The notes below the pieces were generated by a model that saw only the letters and a list, made by a program, of their open reading frames with translations, did no database searches and was not told the origin of the DNA. Positions 40,301 through 45,276 of a stretch of DNA of 64,000 nt are shown in pieces (positions within the stretch are counted from its first letter, which is position 1; each line of letters begins with the position of its first letter). Source of the DNA: Luteolibacter sp. Y139 (GTDB lineage Bacteria > Verrucomicrobiota > Verrucomicrobiia > Verrucomicrobiales > Akkermansiaceae); the NCBI RefSeq assembly GCF_038066715.1, contig NZ_JBBUKT010000006.1:62001-126000 (forward strand), given 5' to 3'. A program made the translations under genes and the position numbers.

Positions 40301-40836
40301 CGAATGGCGTCTACACGGCCTACTGGCTCTATGACGATGCCGGCACGAAGCGCTGGCTGCGCGTGGGTGACAGCAGCATGTCCGACCACACGGCGACGAT
40401 CGTGCCGCCGGGCGCGGGCACCTTTGTCACCTGCCTGAATACGCCAGGCTCGCTGCTGGCCTATGGCAAGGTCCGCTCGAATGACTTCGTGATGCCACTG
40501 CAAGCTGGCAACAACCTGGTGCGGGGCGGTTATCCGCTGGATGAGTCACCGTTCTCGCGCGGCATGACGATCGGGAATGGCTTCTATGGTGACCGCGACT
40601 TCAAGAAGGCGGACGAGATCTTCCTGTGGCGCGGCGATGCGACGCCGGATGCCTCGGGCTATGACACCTACTGGCTGGTCAATGCGTCGACGACGCTGAG
40701 ACGCTGGGCGAAGGTGGGCGACTCGACGCTCCAGGTGCAGGACAACGCCCTTCTCTTCAAACGCGACACGAGCGCATTCCTCAAACTGAGCAACCCGCTG
40801 CCATCCCACAAGGTGACCCGTCCTTGGCAGCCCTGA
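25378..40836 (+). CDS. Giant secreted SdrD-B/DUF11 repeat protein (5152 residues)
   Basis: A surface protein of about half a megadalton. Order: signal peptide (1-29, LALLGLGSAFSQS); IgGFc-binding-like N-terminal domain (about 32-505, IVYDHWEDGYEVNL and STTQVWGDG); a DUF11 domain (about 507-635); several beta-sandwich domains (about 637-1380) including a repeated pair ending TLTETGxNTGVF; two more DUF11 domains (about 1382-1632); four SdrD-B-like domains (starting near 1634, 1751, 1869 and 2008); 24 repeats of about 102 residues (2116-4570); another SdrD-B-like domain (4571-4675); a NPDGDISNNLIEYAF module (about 4681-4835); and a C-terminal region (about 4838-5152) that resembles TIGR02597 proteins. 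No LPXTG or PEP-CTERM tail. The start has no Shine-Dalgarno. A 25-bp gap to the next gene suggests an operon. An adhesin or matrix role is inferred. Confidence 0.9.
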   Translation: MRSRTAFAGARALIYPVLALLGLGSAFSQSIVQEYYVPMPEAQIRQTFLALASNTGTTMDTTISLVAAVSGTKIVYDHWEDGYEVNLDSPTQSTTQVWGDGNDANGKPPGFASDPNGLPAGAVMALRNLITLPRNPTSFLYDGRDRVGATRGIVMTRSSWATTPGAVLADATEVNATVDWGTSFIIPVGENEIFPTPATASMFELCSLFVQASQAGTTVQIDKDANGVVDTTVTLGQGETYYLERGLLRGATVVASKPVQTQIITGDIGGNYETRWYTVAPTALWGTRYWSPVGTASNGDDTYVFLYNPDSAAISVNVTTRVGASTISIPAKSNYIYLMPQESGASFINTASKPFYAIATVGAEPTANNVHDWGFSLVQESDLTTTLSLGWGPGSSETGTITVNGNPVWVTATKNTTIYVDYNGDRVGSVTDPLGGKCDASYQVAALEVMRLFDPDKDQTGMRVYTVDGTLIAGAWGQDPATAGPGNPYLDAGTTIPSFPVPIIRKSSTIAVDNSPTGLSNGDVLEYTITMDNAGLVALGNTAVIDTFSTKLVYVAGSSSRDGVAVADNTGSGVTAFPFDSSGTTYNIPILARGQLTTLKYRATVNGTGTLVNTVNTSYAGVTSSNSIIIPSGGVQAQIIFSLSGGTATTAYAAGDGIYVQMTDADANTSSTTVQTVTVTVRNPTTGDYETITLTETGVNTGVFRNTTALPSSSASGTNPNDGTLNVFAGNGLTVTYNDPVFGDTATANATISTPSATKYLYLSTDGVGSPDQDLDRISPAISGDTTPAFTSDIQAPVSVAAGTPTLGAYDGPLVGSTASVSMSHTVSGTNRLLLVAVNYEDDSTAGMTINTVTFNGVALTRVSRVPSSQEAVAELWSLVNPPAVTANVVVNMTAFSSADALHLAATTFTGVNQTTPLGTVVTAAAATTPMTITAGGATGDLVFVTGAVDDSRTATPTGTAATAIWNANAGGTGDGVRSVGSSRAGDGNSAAFAWTLSAADGWGAIAVPIKPAVASGTPTTLSFTQTPTLAESLTIPSGSVMTGTVYYTASAGSLSGTVPVSATLRYGSTTVATVSSATASSPTLSFTFPALASAVTIPAGQALTLDITTAVPGVAFRVDYDLNTKNSLISIPTNTVIHTDSIGVYDAPYPGGTLVTSPANGQTVYVRATAGDPFGAYDVTSMDLVIDAKDSNTDDITTTLNASNVVATTGATKTFEYVWRTGVSTGLYTIAGTAKEGLETSPVISSTRSTTVTLSFLDLGTPSTTEFLNAGGTRTTTYAANESIRIRVTDLDKNKNTLLAETITVTLTNSSGDSETVTLTETGPNTGVFTAVVPATSTGSPTQNNGSLYAPTGSVINVVYTDATDSNDSTSATATVPAPTAVDGVSISKTLISPPNGQANVGDALQYRLRIVNTGGTALSTVAVTDTFPVANLTYVSATTTPTSVSGGTISWSNVGPLAIGSSTEIYLNFTANAAGTTVTNSASVTAGTASSNSSANVTIYRPRLQVTKTVTSPTSGTAGKGDNVVFSIAIQNNGTTAIPNLPLEDLFSNDTFEYVTASLAPNAVGSGSLLWNDITGSGSLAVNATQTISVTLKVKGEANPATNVAAVNYATDSNGSAVPASSSTATIVTAAASIKGLVLEDKGTAGFGGGDTALSNVRVTLYSDPNNDGDPSDGTVLAITNTLADGSYEFLNLALGNYVVVETDPTGYNSVTDIDGVNDNRIKVSLTTLTATTGRNFLDKYIDPALYANITGQVRNDTNANGLLTDPDAGISGVTIDLYTDPNGDGDPVDGTLYLTATTSAVSGSIGNYAFNLIPPGSYVVVETDPSGFFSTADKTLPNDNRIAVTVVASQTSTANDFLDSNATTLAGTIGDSVWADTNNNGIFDSGESGIANVTIQLYRSTDTPGVSTPYRTTFTNISGVYSFANVPTGQYLIYIPAANFAGNGTLVTSPLSSTLTVTTDNQVNNDDNGIQTASGAAVVSPTITISANETENTIDFGFVPNASLGSITGTVLADNNNDNVGDTGIAGVVLRLFTDPNGDGNPIDGVQVGSTTTAANGSYSFTGLPPRAYVVVQTQPAGYLDVSDSDGGTVNQVALVLTAGGSGLANFVEELPATVTGHIYRDVNGNGSQQTASEANFNNIRVVVTDGNNATQNVFTNANGDWTASVAPGLISANVDETGLPVGWTQTEGDDPTQVAVAAGGTVSAGNDGYFYPAIVTGKVYRDVMGDNTENGTDTGLAGVIVRITDSLGVVRNVTTNASGIWTVSVPPGATIIDVLELDATFPTGGIHMEGTDPNTVTAVASATTDGGKDGYYFPATVTGHLYLDVNGNSVQDSGEPNLQNIDILVTGSNGVAQTVVTNSGGNWTATVTPGGGTAKVVTTDPDFPAGSVQRQGDDPTSFVAVAAQVVSGGIDGYFVPATIIGHIYRDVNGNGVQDSGELGLAGVPVKITNSLGAIQTVTTDSAGNWTASVPPGTTIADIDDASTAIPAGSVRTQGTDPTTVTALAGATTDAGKDGYYQAGTVTGHVYRDANGNGVEDAGDSGLANLNVTTTDSLGVVRVVVTDASGNWTVSVPPGTLNFSVDRSDPDFPAGGTLSQGSDPGSAIAAAGQTVASNKVGFRILGIVTGHLYIDVNNNGAQGAGEPDLGSVTVTLSGGPSGTVTTETDASGNWSVSVAPGTYSVKVDTLDPQFPAGSTQSQGADPNNVTAIAGQTVNGGIDGYYIATSVTGTIYRDLNNNHVRDSGEPGIADVSVQVTDVNDTTRTVVTNSNGVWVVSVPPGTTTSVVLESGPVFTSGYVRSQGTGTSTVTAVTSSPTSVAITGYYFPGIVSGHLFNDLNGNGIEDSGEPGLGFVTVKVTDSLGAIQFVETNASGNWSASVPPGTVIVDVDDTDAQIPSGATRTTGTDPISITAVAGTNTPAGSAIGFYQAASVTGHLYRDVNGNGQQDSGEPNLPGVNVFVADSNQVTQTVVTDSNGNWSASVPPGQTLIDIDEADPQFPTGSIQTEGVALTTVTASTVTGPASAGNFGFYVPAVITGHLYLDLNGNGNQDFVVHDLANVNILVTDSRGQTQTVVTNSHGDWSATVPPGLATATVDNTDPEYPTGYVVTQGAVTTNFTAVAGATTGSTPVGFFLPAQVNGHLYIDTNGNGQQDSGEPNLAGVDVFVTSAINNVQTVTTNATGDWIATVPPGNTKIDINENDAQYPAGYAQTDGTDPSFVTAVGGLNTFAGNDGFYRSGTISGHIFNDLNGNGIEDSGEPGLAGVDVLVTDVNGNSQTVTTDASGNWVATVPPGRADVDIVNTSPAIPAGATKSAGDDPSFVIAAPGVNVPSTTTVGFFQAATVTGLLYADTNGNGVRDAGEQGIADITILITDSLNNPRTAVTGPDGVWTIAVPPGTTVAKVDTLDPQFPAGVTQIEGSDPSTVNAVAGTTVSAGNDGYFLPAQLTGTIYRDVNGNGSQGSGEPGLSGVTVRITDSLGVVRDVITNASGVWTVSVPPGDTIVDVINQDGTFPSGGVLREGIDPQTLTAIAGETVIAGKAGYYFPATVTGRVFFDVNGNGTLDNGETGLANLDVVVTDSNNVSQTVTTDGNGFWSASVPPGSTQAKLLESDPQYPTGAQRTSGADPTSANPTATQVVVTAPVGFFFPATITGIVYADTNGNGSQQGGESGYVNVTVRITDSQGAIQDVVTTTGGVWTASVPPGIATVLVTDANGVIPANSILREGTNPSTVAAVAGVTSNAGKDGYFLPATVSGHLFVDNDGNGVEGPGDAPMVGVDIIVTDSNGTVTTVTTDANGNWAIQVPPGTTLVAVDKNDPDFPLGGTLVTGTDPKTVNAVADVNTPAGTLAYRVLGIVRGHLYYDVNNNGMQDPTEPAMSGIPVQVTDSLNAVQVVLTDTDGNWNATVPPGTTSALVLTGDARFPSSAVQTEGTNPSSVSALAGQTLSAGTDGYYIATSVTGTIYVDLNNNNVRDAGEPGLAGVTVRVTDVNSAQRNVVTDSEGVWVASVPAGSTTSLVLETDPVFTAGYVRTQGSGTSTVTAVTSSPTSVAITGYYFPGTLTGTLFDDKNGNGVQDSGELGLSGVDVTITASNGVVTVVTTNGTGQWTAPGIAPGNAVVTVDRGDLPPGVVVTAGSDPTGVTVVSGVTTTVPGTAFFLPATVSGHLFKDVNGNGLQDEGEPNLPNVNVFVATSTGTVITVVTDENGDWTATVPPGTTLIDIDENDPDFPVGGALTTGQPVTTVTAVAGSNTSAGTLAYFVPAFISGHLYLDTNGNGSQQGGESNLANLDLVIVIVDSNGNTTRVTTDSAGNWKATVPPGPATATVDSTDPEYPAGALLTQGAITTSFDAEPNVTKVGTPVGFFFPATLTGHLYIDANGNGSQDEGEPNLPDISVSVLNSNGVTVIVQSDEHGNWTASVPPGETTVVVDRNDPDFPTGAYVLTDGTEPTILPAENVVANTSNFGGNDGYYLAGSVSGRVYADTNGDGDLDAGEPGIGGVEVRITTSTGQILTVFTLANGNWSAPVPPGQTIVDVIDSSTAIPAGSIRKEGSDTVSVTAAAGVDVTAGNTGYFLPGSISGFVQADTNGDGAPDLGIAGVSVGLFDTNNAVIASTTTGANGAYTFGNLPPGNYVIVQLQPAGYISVSDVDGGDPDTIGDVTPVVLTAGGTVTGRNFLERSLKTPNTFTEWQAGNPLGGQNSPTQNPDGDISNNLIEYAFALDPASGAGNPFCLVPSLANNGTIDAVYTRTAGGATDVTYQLQTISSLTLSPGGWTTVSLAPANFTVTDNGDGSETVRILDLQSLTGFINSGFVRMRVSLDADHNGTPEAVAVTEVGGWTATSLGSGCRTYGNPFVSCPPFSGVIDAVNGQQITLGTSAAGVNLATVLPSGSSYYLEVTAGDWAGHRLDVTTPGVGTLALANDSDLFSETGPFNTLTGALPASLAGDSFVIRKQWSLGEMFPVAAFTATGSQDTADQVQTFANGVYTAYWLYDDAGTKRWLRVGDSSMSDHTATIVPPGAGTFVTCLNTPGSLLAYGKVRSNDFVMPLQAGNNLVRGGYPLDESPFSRGMTIGNGFYGDRDFKKADEIFLWRGDATPDASGYDTYWLVNASTTLRRWAKVGDSTLQVQDNALLFKRDTSAFLKLSNPLPSHKVTRPWQP
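31723..39087 (+). repeat. 24 tandem SdrD-B-like coding repeats, about 306 bp each, arranged as 2 x 12
   Basis: Each unit follows one pattern: VTGHLYxDxNGNGxQDSGEP (a calcium-loop type motif), then xxVxVTDSxGxxxTVxTxxxG, NWTASVPPGTT, an acidic stretch with DPxFPAG, and GTDPxTVTAVAG ending DGYYxP. Units 1-12 occupy 31723-35400 (3678 bp) and units 13-24 occupy 35401-39087 (3687 bp). Matching units twelve apart share private features: 2 and 14 share VRITDSLGVVR, 7 and 19 share VTAVTSSPTSVAITGYYFPG, 10 and 22 share PATATVDxTDPEYP. This indicates a block duplication. Confidence 0.88.
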
Positions 40837-40861
40837 GAACCATCCCTCACTCCTTACTCCG

Positions 40862-41530
40862 ATGAGACTTCATCCAGCAGTGCAAGCGGCGGCAGCGTTC
40901 CTGCTTTTCGCCGTCGCGCAGGCCACGGCCGTGACCATCAATTGGGGAAGCCCGGTGCTTTCCTCGACGGTCAATAGCCAAGGCCAGGAAATCGACTCCA
41001 GCTATCATGTGGAACTCGGTGCCTTCGCCAATGGCTTCGTCCCCACCGAGCAAAACATGAGCGAGTGGGCCTCGAACTGGCGTACCTTCAGCGTGGCCAC
41101 CTATGTCGCCGAGTTCGGCAGCTTCACCGGCACGGCGGACTTGGTGGCGGGCGGTGCCAGCAGCGATCCGATGGCGAGCCTGGGGATGAATTTCTCCGAC
41201 GTGGAGGCCTACGTGTGGATCTTCAATTCAGCGACGATGTCGGCGAACACGGAGTGGTTCCTGGGCCGCAGCGATAGCTGGGTGATGCCGACCGCTCCTC
41301 TCGAGACCGATTGCTGCGACGACCGGCTGCCGACGCAGTGGTCGATCTCAGACCTGAGGCCGGGGGATACTCCTGTCTATGGAGGCCAGGGCCAGGTCGC
41401 CGGCGCAGGCTCCGCGTCAAATCCGGGGAACTACGACATCCAGACCTACACGGTGCCGGAGACTTCCTCCTTGCTACTTGCGTCGGTGGGTCTGCTCTTC
41501 ACTTTCTGGCGCCGCCGCCCGGTCTCCTGA
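40862..41530 (+). CDS. Secreted protein with PEP-CTERM-like sorting tail
   Basis: A 222-residue protein with signal peptide (MRLHPAVQAAAAFLLFAVAQ) and a C-terminal sorting signal of PEP-CTERM type: VPETSS, a hydrophobic helix LLLASVGLLFTFW and RRRPVS. In such proteins an exosortase is thought to cut near the motif and hand the protein to the outer surface. The body has FANGFVPTEQNMSEWASNW and a possible disulphide CC pair (LETDCCDDR). It begins 25 bp after the giant gene and is probably cotranscribed. The body is related to that of the next gene. No exosortase gene is in the window. Confidence 0.83.
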   Translation: MRLHPAVQAAAAFLLFAVAQATAVTINWGSPVLSSTVNSQGQEIDSSYHVELGAFANGFVPTEQNMSEWASNWRTFSVATYVAEFGSFTGTADLVAGGASSDPMASLGMNFSDVEAYVWIFNSATMSANTEWFLGRSDSWVMPTAPLETDCCDDRLPTQWSISDLRPGDTPVYGGQGQVAGAGSASNPGNYDIQTYTVPETSSLLLASVGLLFTFWRRRPVS

Positions 41531-41546
41531 ACGACTCCACTGCCTG

Positions 41547-42458
41547 ATGTTTTCCCTGCGTGCCCTCGTTGTTCGCCTGATCCTCGTGATGGTTCTCACG
41601 AAGGCGATGGAAGCGAGGACGCTGCGGTGGTTCTGCGACGCGCAGACGGTGAATCTCGGCAGTGATGGCACGCCGATGGATGGCGGGTTCCGTTTCGAGG
41701 TGGGGGTGTTTGCCTCCGGCTTCACGCCGACTACGGCGAATACGTCGCAGTGGGCCGCGAATTGGAGTGCGGCCCAGCGGACGGTTTACAACGCGACAAC
41801 GAAGGTCTTCACGAGCCAATACACGGTGACCTCGAATGCCGCGCCTTTCACGGTCGGCGCCGTTGCTTATGTGTGGGGCTTCGGCGGCAGGGCGGGGAAT
41901 GAGTGGACGCTCTTCCGCGCGACGTCATGGACGTGGCCGCTGTCCGATACGCTGAATCCCACCGCGATCAGCTGGAACGCGAAGGACGCGACACAGGTGG
42001 TGGTGGGTTCGATCCATTCGACGGGGACTCCGTTCCTCATGCAATCGTCCGCCGTGACCCATAGCGTGCCGCCTACCTCGACCTATGCGCAGTGGCAGAA
42101 TGAGGAATTGTCCGGTGTCGCACTGAATGGCCCCGAGGAGGATGCCGATGGTGACGGGATCAAAAACGTTCAGGAATTCGTCTTCGGTACTCGTCCGAAG
42201 GTCGCCGACTTGTTGCCGCCGGTAGCGTCCGGGATGGTGGGAAGCGGAGCGGACCGCGCGATTCAGCTCAGCATTCCTCGCCGGCTTGACCGGAGCGCGA
42301 GCCTGTCGGTCGAGAGTTCACCAGAGCTTGTCACATGGGGCTCTGCCATGGCGGGTGCAACGGTGGTGAGTAATGGTGCGGAGGCGTGGGTGCTGCGCTT
42401 TCCGGTCGGAAGTTCGGACAGGCGGTTCTTCCGGATTGTCTCTGCGCCGGTTCCGTAG
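41547..42458 (+). CDS. Secreted paralogue of the upstream PEP-CTERM protein, with DxDGDG C-terminal module
   Basis: A 303-residue protein starting MFSLRALVVRLILVMVLTKA, 16 bp after the previous stop. Residues about 25-175 match the body of its neighbour: GFRFEVGVFASGFTPT then SQWAANW and VAYVWGFGG parallel the neighbour's VELGAFANGFVPT, SEWASNW and EAYVWIFNS. Instead of a PEP-CTERM tail it ends with EEDADGDGIKNVQEFVFGTR and a beta domain with a VESSPELVTW motif. An in-frame start further upstream, inside the neighbour, is rejected for lack of a signal peptide. Function unknown; likely a surface partner of the giant protein. Confidence 0.82.
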   Translation: MFSLRALVVRLILVMVLTKAMEARTLRWFCDAQTVNLGSDGTPMDGGFRFEVGVFASGFTPTTANTSQWAANWSAAQRTVYNATTKVFTSQYTVTSNAAPFTVGAVAYVWGFGGRAGNEWTLFRATSWTWPLSDTLNPTAISWNAKDATQVVVGSIHSTGTPFLMQSSAVTHSVPPTSTYAQWQNEELSGVALNGPEEDADGDGIKNVQEFVFGTRPKVADLLPPVASGMVGSGADRAIQLSIPRRLDRSASLSVESSPELVTWGSAMAGATVVSNGAEAWVLRFPVGSSDRRFFRIVSAPVP

Positions 42459-43298
42459 TCAGCGGAGACTGCCGGGTTGGGAAAGTTCATTTTCCGCTCT
42501 TTCTTTCAAAGGACCGGCGGGGAAGAGGGCGACCCAAGTGGAGGCGCTTTCCCGATCGCGGGACGCCCACTGATTGACCACCGAGATCAAGGCTTCCGTC
42601 TGGTTCGATCCTTCGGGAATCTGCTCCAGCACGAGGCGCGCTGCGTTCTCAGGGTCGGTGGCCGACTGGACGATGGCCAGCCGCGTGCACAGCTGCTCGC
42701 GTTGCTGACCCGCGGACCGTGCAAGGGTCCAGGCTGCGGCAGCGGAGAAATCCTGTCCGGCCCATTGTTGGACGAGAGTATCGAGTTGCAGGCTCGAGGT
42801 TCCGTCGAGGTGGTGGTGCTCATACTTGCGCACCGCTTCGCCCGGATCCGTCTGGGAAATCTGGAAGCAAACGTCTCCGAGTGCGGACGAGCGCTCGGTC
42901 ATATCGGATAGGCTTGAGGCCCATTGTTCGGCCCGCTCGGGATCGCGGGCAGCAAGTCCCCGGGCAAGCCGCCGGAGGGCTTCGTCGCGAGCCTGTCCGG
43001 CGGGAAGCGACTCCGCGAAACGTGCGGCCGCATTCGCGTCGAGCTGCAGCAATTTGGCCATCAACGTGGCAAACGTTTCCCTGTCGAACGATTCGTTGTT
43101 TTCAGCATACGTCGCGAGCCGTTCTAACAAGTTCTCGGTGGAGACTGTGCTGGTGGTTCGCTTGTTTACGGATTTCGAAGAGGAAGACGAGCCGTCATGA
43201 ACCATTCCTGCCGGTGTTGGTTTCTGCCAACAAAGTAGGGTAACACCGAGGAGCAGGCCGATGCCTCCTGCCAATGGGATGATCGGTTTCTTCGTCAT
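42459..43298 (-). CDS. Membrane-anchored repeat protein with W-A-xx-D-A repeats
   Basis: A 279-residue protein starting MTKKPIIPLAGGIGLLLGVT, an N-terminal membrane anchor or signal. The rest is built of about 30-35-residue helical repeats with the pattern WAxxDxxxAxxWxxxxPxG (for example VNQWASRDRESASTWVALFP and LARGLAARDPERAEQWASSL), similar to TPR/Sel1-like solenoids. Such proteins are common in Verrucomicrobia; no function is known to me. Its stop lies directly against the stop of the convergent gene, leaving no space for a terminator between them. Confidence 0.78.
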   Translation of the reverse strand: MTKKPIIPLAGGIGLLLGVTLLCWQKPTPAGMVHDGSSSSSKSVNKRTTSTVSTENLLERLATYAENNESFDRETFATLMAKLLQLDANAAARFAESLPAGQARDEALRRLARGLAARDPERAEQWASSLSDMTERSSALGDVCFQISQTDPGEAVRKYEHHHLDGTSSLQLDTLVQQWAGQDFSAAAAWTLARSAGQQREQLCTRLAIVQSATDPENAARLVLEQIPEGSNQTEALISVVNQWASRDRESASTWVALFPAGPLKERAENELSQPGSLR

Positions 43299-43374
43299 GT
43301 TTCGTGAATGGCTCGCGTGCGAGTGAGGAGACACCGCCCGGGAAGGCAGGCGGTGTCTCGCATTCGATCTTCGC

Positions 43375-44961
43375 TTACTGGAGTTTCCAGCGCTGCTGGG
43401 GACCACCGCTCCAGCCCCACTGGATCAGTGAGGTGCCATTGGTGGTGGTGCTGGAGCTATCCAGCGATGCGCCGGTTTGCTGGTTCCAGATCTTGTAGGT
43501 GCCATCCGATTGGAGGTCCACCCACCAGCGCTGGTTGCCGCCGCGGTTCGGGGTCCACTGGATGATGTTCGTGCCGTTGGCGGTCGATCCACCGGGGACG
43601 TCCATGGATTTCCAACTGGCCTGGCTGACGATGTTCCAGGAGTTGTCCGCGTTCTGGCTGAAGTTCCAGATTTGGTTCTGGCTGGGGCCGAGTCCCCAGA
43701 GTTTGACGACGCTGTTGTTGGCGGTCAGGCCGGTGGTATCGATGGCCATGTTGTTCATGCCCACGATGGTGTGACGGCCCCAGATGTTGCTGGGAATGCT
43801 GACGGGTGTGAATTGCAGCCACGCCGCGGCATCGCAGAAGCGGTTCGTGATGATGTTGTTGTCGTTCGGCGTCTGCTGGGTGAAGTCGCTCCAGGTGATG
43901 TTGTAGTCGGTGCGGCGTTTGCTCCAGGCAGCGTTGGCATTGGCGAGGGCCCAGCTGTGATAGGTGCCCCACTGGCGGTTATCCCGGCAGAAGTGTCCGA
44001 GGGCACGCGCATACTCGTCCGACCAGGTATTGGTGCCTCCACCGGTCATGATGCCGTTGTTGTACCACGAGGCTCCCTTGACGTAGTCGAGCGCCCTTTT
44101 GGCGTCGTCGTAGTACATCACGTTGCCAGTGATCTGGTAGAGGTAGTTCGCGTAGTCGGCGAAGGTGCCCTGGTTGTAGACGTTCCGGCTGGTGTTGACG
44201 TTGCCATTGCGGTCGACACCGTTGTAAACCTGACCGTTCGAGGTGTTATAGAGGTGGGAACGAACCCAAGCATAGATCTGGGTTGCCCGGTCGAGGTACC
44301 ACTGGTCGTGATTGCCCATGTAGATCAGGCAGGCCGCCTTGCCCATGGTGTTGTTAGAGAGCGCCTGCTTGTCGATGGTCTGGCCTGACGGCGTCATGTT
44401 CGGCTGCTGCTCCCAGATGCCGCCGCCATTGTACTGGGTATCCCAGCCGCGGGCCCAGGCCATGTCGAAGCAGGGGACGCGGGCATTGTAGAGCAGGTCG
44501 GCATTGCCAGTGATGAGATAGCCGCGGGCCAGCATGATGGAAATCCATCCGATGTCGTCGTTCCAGCCGTCCCACTCGTAGCCTGGCGGGAACTTCTGCA
44601 GGAAGGTGGTGCAGAGGGCGTTGACGAGGTTCTTGTGAGTGATGCTGCCGGTGCGCTCAAAGGCGTCCTGCGCGATCATGATGTCGATGGCTCCGGTCCA
44701 GCCTTCGTCGAAGGTGCTGCCGTTGATCTTGGTCTTGTAGTAGTTGCCGTTCACGAGGAAGGCACTGTTAAAGCCATTGAACATGGTGTCGGCATCACCG
44801 GCTCCGATGGCGGAAGCCGGGCTGACAAGGCTGCCGCAGGCGCCGATGGCGAGGGCGGTCAGAAAGGCTCGCGCGGTTCCGCTTTTCCGGGAGCGTGGCA
44901 TGAGTTCGTTCGCAGGACCGGCCATGGCTCCGCCATGCGCTTCTTTGAATGCGTGTTTCAT
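43375..44961 (-). CDS. GH76 alpha-1,6-mannanase-like enzyme with ricin-B lectin domain
   Basis: A 528-residue secreted enzyme. Residues about 55-390 form an (alpha/alpha)6 barrel of family GH76: FDEGWTGAIDIMIAQDAFER, the catalytic Asp-Asp pair in GWNDDIGWISIMLARGY, and ARGWDTQYNGGGIWEQQPN. GH76 enzymes cut alpha-1,6-mannan backbones, as in yeast mannan. Residues about 395-528 are a ricin-B-type lectin (CBM13) with QxW repeats (NQIWNFSQ, GNQRWWVDL, PQQRWKLQ). The ATG at 44961 gives a long leader; the ATG at 44901 (MPRSRKSGTARAFLTALAIG) gives a normal signal peptide and is a good alternative. Confidence 0.88.
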   Translation of the reverse strand: MKHAFKEAHGGAMAGPANELMPRSRKSGTARAFLTALAIGACGSLVSPASAIGAGDADTMFNGFNSAFLVNGNYYKTKINGSTFDEGWTGAIDIMIAQDAFERTGSITHKNLVNALCTTFLQKFPPGYEWDGWNDDIGWISIMLARGYLITGNADLLYNARVPCFDMAWARGWDTQYNGGGIWEQQPNMTPSGQTIDKQALSNNTMGKAACLIYMGNHDQWYLDRATQIYAWVRSHLYNTSNGQVYNGVDRNGNVNTSRNVYNQGTFADYANYLYQITGNVMYYDDAKRALDYVKGASWYNNGIMTGGGTNTWSDEYARALGHFCRDNRQWGTYHSWALANANAAWSKRRTDYNITWSDFTQQTPNDNNIITNRFCDAAAWLQFTPVSIPSNIWGRHTIVGMNNMAIDTTGLTANNSVVKLWGLGPSQNQIWNFSQNADNSWNIVSQASWKSMDVPGGSTANGTNIIQWTPNRGGNQRWWVDLQSDGTYKIWNQQTGASLDSSSTTTNGTSLIQWGWSGGPQQRWKLQ

Positions 44962-45276
44962 TACTTGGGTTGTTAGGTGGGTTGGCAATTTCGCGACGAT
45001 ATTGGGTTTGTCGCGAGAGCCATCAGATGCCGACAAGGCAAGATGCCTTGGATGCATCGTGGCTCATCATCAGGCTATGTAATGAATGCCGTGATTGCCT
45101 ACCTCCCCATGTCGGGAGTTTTACCTGGTACCATCATCGATCACGACGATCGTTGAAACTTGAATTCACCGTGGATGGTGGATCCAAGTTTCAAGGACTC
45201 CAAGTAGTGAGAGCTTTGGTAGTCTGAAAGCCTCTGCTTGTCTCCGGCCCCTGTGGGCGCATAGTAGCCGCAAGCT
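44962..45276. other. Divergent gene-free region with stem-loops
   Basis: About 315 bp between the GH76 gene and the next plus-strand gene, lower in GC than the genes. It holds a 7-bp hairpin caaggca-aga-tgccttg (45034-45050) and the long stem-loop at 45153-45194. Promoters for both flanking genes should be here but none is clear. No supported gene. Confidence 0.55.
45153..45194. other. Long stem-loop, 17 of 18 pairs
   Basis: The arms at 45153-45170 (ttgaaacttgaattcacc) and 45177-45194 (ggtggatccaagtttcaa) pair with one mismatch and one T-G pair around a 6-nt loop (gtggat). No T-run follows on either strand, so it is not a standard terminator. It lies 82 bp upstream of the plus-strand start and 192 bp upstream of the GH76 start. 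Confidence 0.7.
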
